Positions 7,191 to 11,529 of a stretch of DNA of 11,529 nucleotides are shown in pieces (position 1 is the stretch's first letter; every line of letters starts with the position of its first letter). Source of the stretch: an uncultured Olsenella sp. (GTDB taxonomy: Bacteria > Actinomycetota > Coriobacteriia > Coriobacteriales > Atopobiaceae); assembly GCA_947253595.1 (NCBI GenBank), contig CAMXZR010000052.1:1-11529 (forward strand), read 5' to 3'. The notes beneath the pieces are model-generated. The model was not told where the DNA came from. It worked only from the letters and a program-made list of their open reading frames with translations, and did no database searches. Both the position numbers and the translations under genes were made by a program.

Positions 7191-8909
7191 ATGGACAAGG
7201 ACACGCAGGCCAAGGTCCAGCTTTGGAGGGAGAAGGTCAGCGAGCCTGACCTCAAGGCCGAGCTCGAGGGGCTGGCATCCGACGACGAGGCCCTGAACGA
7301 CGCCTTCTATCGCGACCTCGCCTTTGGTACCGCAGGGCTCCGCGGCGTCCTGGGCGTGGGCACAAACCGCATGAACGTCTACGTCGTGGCCCAGGCCACC
7401 CAGGGCGTGGCGGACTACCTCAACGCCCACTACGAGAAGCCCACGCTCGCGCTTGCCCGCGACTCCCGCCTCAAGGGCGAGGACTTCCAGAGGGTCGTGG
7501 CGGGCGTCCTGGCCGCCAACGGCATCCACGTGTACGTCTACCCCCGCATCGAGCCCGTCCCCACACTCTCGTTCGCGGTGCGCTACCTGCACACCTCTGC
7601 CGGCATCGTGCTCACGGCCTCCCACAACCCCGCACAGTACAACGGATATAAGGTCTACAACGACAACGGCGGCCAGATCACCGACGAGGCGGCCGACGAG
7701 ATCAGCGCCAACATCGCCAAGGTCGACCCCTTCGAGGGCGTCAAGCTCATGGACTTCGAGGAGGGCCTGGCCAAGGGCCTGATCGAGTGGACCTCCGAGG
7801 AGGTCCTGGACTCCTTCATCCAGAGCATCAAGAAGGTCTCGATCCCCGGCTTCAAGGCGGACGAGAGCTACTCCGTGGTCTACACCCCGCTCAACGGCAC
7901 CGGCATGGAGTGCGTCACGCGCATCCTGAAGGAGATCGGCGTCGAGAACGTGACCGTGGTGCCGGAGCAGGCCGAGCCCGACGGCAACTTCCCCACCTGC
8001 AAGTACCCCAACCCCGAGTTCCGCGAGGCGCTGGAGCTCGGACTGAAGCTGGCCGACGAGGTCAAGCCCAACCTGCTGGTGGCCACCGATCCCGACGCCG
8101 ACCGCATGGGTACCGCCATTCCGCATGACGGTGAGTACAAGCTGCTCTCGGGCAACGAGATGGGCGTCCTGCTCATGGATTGGCTTGCCAACATGGCCGA
8201 GGCGAACGGCGAGGACGTGGCGCGCAAGGTCGCCGTCACGACCATCGTCTCGTCCGCCATGCCCGACGCGCTCGCTCGCGACAAGGGCTTCGAGCTCAGG
8301 CGCGTCCTAACGGGCTTCAAGTACATCGGCGACCAGATCGACCAGCTCAAGGACGAGGGCGAGGAGGACCGCTACCTCATGGGCTTCGAGGAGTCCTACG
8401 GCTACCTCGTGGGAACCCACGCCCGCGACAAGGACGCCATCGTCGCCGTCGAGATGTGCGTCGAGATGGCCTCCGACTACGCCTCCCGCGGTATGGACCT
8501 CTACGAGGCCATGGAGGCCCTCTATCAGCGCTATGGCTACTACCTCAATGGCACGGTCAACGCCGCCTTCCCCGGCGCGGCGGGCGCACAGAAGATGGCT
8601 GGCATCATGCAGTCCCTGCGCGACAACCCGCCCGCAGAGATCGGCGGCTTCAAGGTGCTCGGCATGACCGACTACGCCACCGGCCCCGAGATGCCGCGCG
8701 TCTCCGGCCTGCAGAAGGAGGCCGCGCAGGTGCTGCCCCCGGCCAACGTCATCGAGTTCCGTCTCGAGGACGACAACAAGGTCATCTTCCGCCCCTCGGG
8801 CACCGAGCCCAAGGTCAAGGCCTACCTCTTCTCCAAGGGTGCCACGCGGGCCGAGTCCGAGGCCGTGAGGGACAGGCTGCAGGCTGCCTCCGAGGCGCTG
8901 CTCTCGTAG
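7191..8909 (+). CDS. pgcA: Phosphoglucomutase / phosphosugar mutase (PgcA type)
   Basis: The 572-residue product belongs to the alpha-D-phosphohexomutase superfamily and resembles B. subtilis PgcA (about 580 residues). It should interconvert glucose-6-phosphate and glucose-1-phosphate in the cytoplasm, feeding UDP-glucose and envelope glycan synthesis, although phosphomannomutase activity cannot be excluded. All four domain signatures are present. FGTAGLRG (45-52) is at the entrance. TASHNP (142-147) holds the phosphoserine Ser144. DPDADR (300-305) holds the Mg2+ ligands Asp300, Asp302 and Asp304. GFEESYG (398-404) is the sugar-recognition loop, and FRPSGTEPK (533-541) is the phosphate-binding loop. 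The start is supported by AAGGGAG at 7178-7184, 6 nt before the ATG. The gene is divergent from rlmKL and convergent with the C39-like gene, so it is probably monocistronic. Nothing looks truncated or unusual. Confidence 0.94.
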   Translation: MDKDTQAKVQLWREKVSEPDLKAELEGLASDDEALNDAFYRDLAFGTAGLRGVLGVGTNRMNVYVVAQATQGVADYLNAHYEKPTLALARDSRLKGEDFQRVVAGVLAANGIHVYVYPRIEPVPTLSFAVRYLHTSAGIVLTASHNPAQYNGYKVYNDNGGQITDEAADEISANIAKVDPFEGVKLMDFEEGLAKGLIEWTSEEVLDSFIQSIKKVSIPGFKADESYSVVYTPLNGTGMECVTRILKEIGVENVTVVPEQAEPDGNFPTCKYPNPEFREALELGLKLADEVKPNLLVATDPDADRMGTAIPHDGEYKLLSGNEMGVLLMDWLANMAEANGEDVARKVAVTTIVSSAMPDALARDKGFELRRVLTGFKYIGDQIDQLKDEGEEDRYLMGFEESYGYLVGTHARDKDAIVAVEMCVEMASDYASRGMDLYEAMEALYQRYGYYLNGTVNAAFPGAAGAQKMAGIMQSLRDNPPAEIGGFKVLGMTDYATGPEMPRVSGLQKEAAQVLPPANVIEFRLEDDNKVIFRPSGTEPKVKAYLFSKGATRAESEAVRDRLQAASEALLS

Positions 8910-8952
8910 CGACGGCGAGCACTCCAGGCCGCTCGCGTGGCGGCATGCGCGG

Positions 8953-8981
8953 GGCCGGGCCGTCCATGGGGCGGTCCGGCC
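8953..8981. terminator. Hairpin between convergent pgcA and C39-like genes
   Basis: GGCCGG/CCGGCC arms continue through a G-T pair into CCG/CGG, giving a stem of 10 pairs with a 9-nt loop, 43 nt after the pgcA stop. Only TT follows, so the T-tract of a classical intrinsic terminator is missing. The rest of the 163-bp gap holds nothing else that I can support. Confidence 0.55.
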
Positions 8982-9072
8982 TTGCCGTAGACGGCGGAAC
9001 GACAAAGGCTCTGGGGGCGAGGGGGCCTTCCTTCTCGTCCGGAGGTGTGTTCCGCTTGGTCAGGTGACGGAC

Positions 9073-10281
9073 CTATTCGCCGGGATCGCTCTCTCCGGAC
9101 GTTGAGGAGCTCCCGTCGTAGGTGAGGGCGTAGAAGACCGAGGAGTTGGAGCCTATGGTCCCGGCCGACCAGCCATGCGAGGAAGCATGCTTGGAGCTGG
9201 GGTCGCGCAGTATGACCGAGCCGTCCTGGTTTGTGCCGACGACGACCGCCCAGTGCACGTAGGGGGTGTCGAAGTTCGCCGCGAGCTGGACGATGACCGC
9301 GACGCTTGGGTTGTCTGCGAGGATGGTGGTGAGGTTCTCTCCCGAGGCGGTGTACTCGTGCAGGGTCAGCCCCAGCTTCTGGGCCTCGCTCGCGAAGAAG
9401 TCGGTCTTGGTCGCAATCTCCTCGGTGGTGGTGTAGCTGCCGTTGGCGGCGTCTGCCGCAAGGTCTGCGGGACTCTTGTCGGACTTGCCCGTGAGGCCCA
9501 TGTACGCGATGGCCAGCGAGGTGGGGCCCGATCCGTTCACGCCGATGTTGCTGCCCGCGTAGTCCACGAAGCCCCAGCGGATGTCCCAGTCGTAAAGCTC
9601 GGGAAACGTGCCTCGGGTGACCGCCTCCTGGTAGGGCTGGGCGGTCTTCTCGGCCGTTGGCACCGCCGTCACGAAGTCGATGGCGTCGGGCTCCAGGAGG
9701 GCGAGCTCGCAGAGGCGCTCGTCCGCGTACCTGTTGGCGTTTGCTGCGATCTGGGCGACCTTCTCCCCATGGTCGAGGGCGGTGGAGAACTTCGTCGTCA
9801 GACCGTCGCTCACGCCCGCCGCAACGCGCGAGTCGAGGGAGTTGCCGCCGTCGGACTGGGAGGACTGCGCTCCCTGGTCCGACCTGGCGGGGGAGGAGCA
9901 GCTTCTGACGCAGCTCGATACGCCTGCGATCAGGACCAGGAGGAGGACGATGCCCGCAAGGAGCAGGAGGAGCGAGCGGTTGCTGAGGCCGTGGCGCCCC
10001 AGGAGTCCACCCGACCCGCGTTCGAAGCCTATCCGGTGGGACTTGAGGGAATAGCCCGTGTCATGGCCCGCGATGGAGCGGTAGTTGCGTTCGCTGCGGT
10101 AGCGCCCCTGGCCTCTCTGACTGGGGTGAGAGGTTCCCTTGAGCGTGCGTCCCTGCCTGGACCGCGAATAGTCCCTGCTGTTGGTGGAGCCATAGTGCTG
10201 CTCGCCCGGCCGCTGGGCGGAGGGCCTGCCCGGACGGCTCGATGAGTCACGGTGTCGCCTGGAATCTGGGGAGTTGGCCAT
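9073..10281 (-). CDS. Membrane-anchored C39-like protein with Cys-to-Ser at the nucleophile position
   Basis: The 402-residue product has three parts. Residues 1-100 are highly basic and rich in Arg, Ser and Gly, and so probably cytoplasmic. A transmembrane segment at about 102-121 (SLLLLLAGIVLLLVLIAGV) acts as a signal anchor, putting the rest outside the cell. The C-terminal domain (about 225-390) looks like a peptidase_C39_2 fold, with DWDIRWG at 231-237. NGSGPTSLA at 249-257 stands where family members have GCGPTS, HWAVVVG at 343-349 holds the family His, and RDPSS at 359-363 holds the Asp. The nucleophile position is therefore Ser251 (codon TCG), while His343 and Asp360 are kept. This suggests a non-peptidase, perhaps binding or scaffold, role at the cell surface. 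The start at 10281 follows GGAGG (complement of 10289-10293) by 7 nt. I see no lipobox. The exact substrate or partner is unknown. Confidence 0.8.
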   Translation of the reverse strand: MANSPDSRRHRDSSSRPGRPSAQRPGEQHYGSTNSRDYSRSRQGRTLKGTSHPSQRGQGRYRSERNYRSIAGHDTGYSLKSHRIGFERGSGGLLGRHGLSNRSLLLLLAGIVLLLVLIAGVSSCVRSCSSPARSDQGAQSSQSDGGNSLDSRVAAGVSDGLTTKFSTALDHGEKVAQIAANANRYADERLCELALLEPDAIDFVTAVPTAEKTAQPYQEAVTRGTFPELYDWDIRWGFVDYAGSNIGVNGSGPTSLAIAYMGLTGKSDKSPADLAADAANGSYTTTEEIATKTDFFASEAQKLGLTLHEYTASGENLTTILADNPSVAVIVQLAANFDTPYVHWAVVVGTNQDGSVILRDPSSKHASSHGWSAGTIGSNSSVFYALTYDGSSSTSGESDPGE

Positions 10282-10349
10282 GTCGTTTCCTCCGTAGTAC
10301 TCCGGCCGGTGCGCTTGGAACGTGCGCAATCGCACCACATACACTCCAT

Positions 10350-10358
10350 ATTATGGCA
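10350..10358 (-). promoter_or_regulatory. Candidate extended -10 promoter of the C39-like gene
   Basis: Minus-strand TGCCATAAT is an extended -10 (TGn plus CATAAT, 5/6 to TATAAT), 68 bp before the ATG at 10281. No -35 matches at normal spacing, which is tolerated for extended -10 promoters. A GTGCG/CGCAC hairpin with a CAAT loop (10322-10335) would fall in the transcript leader. Confidence 0.4.
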
Positions 10359-10413
10359 GTACGGCCAACCGGGAGGACGCGAGAGCGGCTAACGGGGCAC
10401 CTGCCAAGGGAGG

Positions 10414-10422
10414 TGCTAATAT
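10414..10422 (+). promoter_or_regulatory. Candidate extended -10 promoter of the GtrA-family gene
   Basis: TGCTAATAT is an extended -10 candidate (TGn plus TAATAT, 4/6 to TATAAT), about 100 bp before the GtrA-family ATG. It lies in one of the few AT-rich spots of the divergent region 10282-10523. No -35 is evident. The remaining leader, 10423-10513, is G/C-rich without a recognised element. Confidence 0.35.
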
Positions 10423-10523
10423 CCTGGGACGTGAACATGCCACCGCGTCCGGGCGTCCCGTGTCAGGTGGCGCGTGCGGGGCCGTCGGCCCCTGCCATGG
10501 CGGAAGAAAGACCAAGGAGAGGC

Positions 10524-10928
10524 ATGTCCAAGCTCATGCGGCAGTTCCTGAAGTTCGGCGTGGTGGGCGCCCTGGCATTCGCGATTGATTATGGCCTGCT
10601 CATGCTCCTCTCGCAGGCGCTCGGCATGGACCCGGTGCTTGCGGCTGCCATCTCGTTCGTGATGTCGCTGGTGTTCAACTACCTCGCCTCGATGCGCTTC
10701 GTGTTCACGCGGCGCGACGACCTCGCCCGCAGTAGGGAGTTCGTGACCTTCGTCCTGCTCTCGGTCGTGGGGCTTGCCATGAACGAGCTCATCATGTGGC
10801 TGGGCGTCCGTGCCCTGGGAGGCTCTCCGTTCGCCGTCACGGTTACCAAGTTGGCGGCTACCTTTCTGGTCATGGTCTGGAACTTCTGGAGCCGCAAGCG
10901 CTGGCTCGAGGCGGACGAGGGAAAGTAG
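10524..10928 (+). CDS. GtrA-family integral membrane protein
   Basis: The 134-residue product is a typical small GtrA/DPMS-like membrane protein with four predicted transmembrane segments (about 8-30, 36-58, 71-97 and 104-121). Family marks are the opening FLKFGVVGALAFAIDYG (8-24), FNYLASMRFVF (51-61) after the second segment, and WNFWSRKRW (119-127) after the fourth. GtrA proteins are thought to help move polyprenyl-phosphate sugars across the membrane for cell-envelope glycosylation. No glycosyltransferase partner is adjacent here, so the sugar is unknown. The start at 10524 is chosen because AAGGAG lies at 10514-10519. An in-frame ATG at 10498 would add nine residues and cannot be ruled out. 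The gene is divergent from the C39-like gene and lies 240 bp upstream of argR on the same strand, too far and too structured to suggest a simple operon. Confidence 0.9.
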   Translation: MSKLMRQFLKFGVVGALAFAIDYGLLMLLSQALGMDPVLAAAISFVMSLVFNYLASMRFVFTRRDDLARSREFVTFVLLSVVGLAMNELIMWLGVRALGGSPFAVTVTKLAATFLVMVWNFWSRKRWLEADEGK

Positions 10929-10968
10929 CCTCCGGCCCGTCGGCCCGCAAGATGTCGCGAGAGCGCTG

Positions 10969-10995
10969 CCCCGTCAGGCATTGGTTGCCTAGGGG
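10969..10995 (+). terminator. Possible stem-loop terminator after the GtrA-family gene
   Basis: AGGCA/TGCCT (5-bp arms, TTGGT loop) is enclosed by CCCC/GGGG with a small internal loop, 40 nt after the stop codon. No T-tract follows, so this is a weak candidate. Confidence 0.3.
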
Positions 10996-11021
10996 ACATC
11001 ACGGTTCAGTGGAACATATCG

Positions 11022-11122
11022 ATGCATCTTGTGCATTTAGCCAATACTTCTTGACTTTTATTTACTCTCTGGGGCATCGTAAACATGTTTATGAGAATAC
11101 CTTATCGCATATGCGAAAAGGT
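11022..11122. promoter_or_regulatory. AT-rich argR control region with three palindromes
   Basis: This is the most AT-rich part of the window. It holds ATGCA/TGCAT with a 5-nt spacer (11022-11036), an 18-bp palindrome with one mismatched pair centred on ACATGT (11077-11094), and a 24-bp palindrome with one mismatched pair centred on CATATG (11099-11122). The last two are centred 25 bp apart. TTGACT at 11051-11056 is a good -35 match, with CATCGT at 11075-11080 a poor -10 at 18-bp spacing. If that promoter is real, transcription would start inside the first long palindrome, so a protein bound to either could block it. Autoregulation by ArgR is the natural guess, since ArgR binds paired AT-rich palindromes in other bacteria. 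These sites do not, however, match the E. coli ARG box closely. Confidence 0.5.
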
Positions 11123-11168
11123 GAGAACCGCGCCATTTCCTGGTGCCTGCATATTGGGAGGACGAGCT

Positions 11169-11480
11169 GTGGTCAAGAGGCGCAACAACAGGCAGGACGC
11201 CATCAGGGACATCGTGAGGGGCAAGTCGATTCGCACCCAGCGCGCGTTGGTCGACGAGCTCCAGTCCATCGGCTATAACTGCACCCAGGCCACGGTCTCG
11301 CGCGACATCGCCGACATGGGCCTGCGCAAGCTTGCAGAGGGCATCTATGTGCTTGCCGAGGATCTGCACCTGCAGCGCATGGTCTCCGAATTCGTGAGCG
11401 ACGTGGAGAGGGTCGGCAACCTCGTGGTGATCAAGTCGCAGCCGGGCACGGCCCCGGGCGTCGCCGCCGCGGCCGACGCC
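11169..11480 (+). CDS. argR: Arginine repressor ArgR, partial (3' end lost at contig end)
   Basis: The visible 104 residues are the N-terminal two-thirds of ArgR, the arginine-dependent regulator of arginine biosynthesis and catabolism genes. The winged-helix DNA-binding domain spans about 1-70. It includes RQDAIRDIV near the start, the recognition-helix region TQATVSRDIADMGLRKL, and the wing ending in GIYVL. The C-terminal oligomerisation and arginine-binding domain begins at NLVVIKSQPGTAPGVAAA and stops before the arginine-binding GTIAGDDT-like motif of the family (about 150 residues in full). The GTG start at 11169 follows GGGAGG (11156-11161) by 7 nt. An in-frame ATG at 11085 lies inside an upstream palindrome and would add 28 unrelated residues. 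The frame runs on beyond 11480 only into adapter sequence, giving the artefactual tail CLLYTSPSPRDS. The truncation is an assembly artefact and does not indicate a broken gene. Confidence 0.9.
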
Positions 11481-11529
11481 TGTCTCTTATACACATCTCC
11501 GAGCCCACGAGACTCCTGAGCAGCTCGTA
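11480..11529 (+). other. Illumina Nextera i7 adapter read-through (non-genomic)
   Basis: Positions 11480-11498 are the 19-bp Tn5 mosaic end CTGTCTCTTATACACATCT. The Nextera read-2 adapter CCGAGCCCACGAGAC follows at 11499-11513. The next eight bases, TCCTGAGC (11514-11521), equal the i7 index N704. AGCTCGTA at the end matches the next adapter bases ATCTCGTA with one mismatch. None of this belongs to the organism, so genomic sequence ends at 11479 or 11480. Confidence 0.98.

Noticed and set aside
6692..7255. Open frames of 160-220 codons on both strands across the rlmKL-pgcA gap.
   Set aside because: They cover the palindromic repeats and the ends of neighbouring genes, lack good RBSs and have no domain-like sequence, so I treat the stretch as non-coding.
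10498..10523. An earlier ATG start for the GtrA-family gene.
   Set aside because: Not excluded, but the ATG at 10524 has AAGGAG upstream and gives the usual GtrA N-terminus, so the later start is preferred.
11085..11168. An upstream ATG start for ArgR.
   Set aside because: It lies inside an 18-bp palindrome, the added 28 residues are unlike ArgR, and the GTG at 11169 has a well-placed GGGAGG.
11480..11498. The Tn5 mosaic end as evidence of a natural transposon insertion in argR.
   Set aside because: It is followed by the synthetic Nextera read-2 adapter and index, so it comes from library preparation.

Overview
This window is high-GC bacterial DNA, most likely from the actinobacterial class Coriobacteriia (an Olsenella/Atopobium-like genome). 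That placement rests on the strong G/C bias at third codon positions, the purine-rich ribosome binding sites, and the look of the proteins: a long Kup with an acidic tail, a bacterial S10 carboxypeptidase, and a membrane-anchored C39-like protein of a kind I associate with this class. It is an inference from protein character, not a database match. The right end is not genomic. From 11480 to 11529 the sequence is an Illumina Nextera i7 adapter, so the contig ends inside argR.

Layout, left to right: kup (potassium uptake, minus, 19-2286); a divergent intergenic region with several inverted repeats (2287-2619); an S10 serine carboxypeptidase (plus, 2620-4149); a 10-bp-stem hairpin terminator shared with the convergent rlmKL gene (minus, 4257-6695); a gene-free stretch of about 495 bp (6696-7190) with three or four diverged palindromic repeats; a PgcA-type phosphoglucomutase (plus, 7191-8909); a second terminator-like hairpin; a membrane-anchored C39-like protein (minus, 9073-10281); a divergent promoter region; a GtrA-family membrane protein (plus, 10524-10928); an AT-rich regulatory region with stacked palindromes; and the 5' two-thirds of argR (plus, 11169-11479).

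The first six genes alternate strand at every step, so each is probably its own transcription unit. No operon is visible. Functions are mostly housekeeping: potassium uptake, 23S rRNA modification, glucose-6-phosphate/glucose-1-phosphate interconversion, peptide trimming and arginine regulation. The phosphoglucomutase and the GtrA protein could both serve envelope glycosylation, but nothing in the sequence links them directly.

I found no new defence, mobile or biosynthetic system. The observations most worth a second look are the RlmKL protein, whose N-terminal methyltransferase half has lost its catalytic NPPY motif; the C39-like protein with Ser in place of the nucleophilic Cys; the palindromic repeat cluster at 6849-7030; the stacked palindromes before argR; and the adapter read-through that fakes an argR C-terminus.
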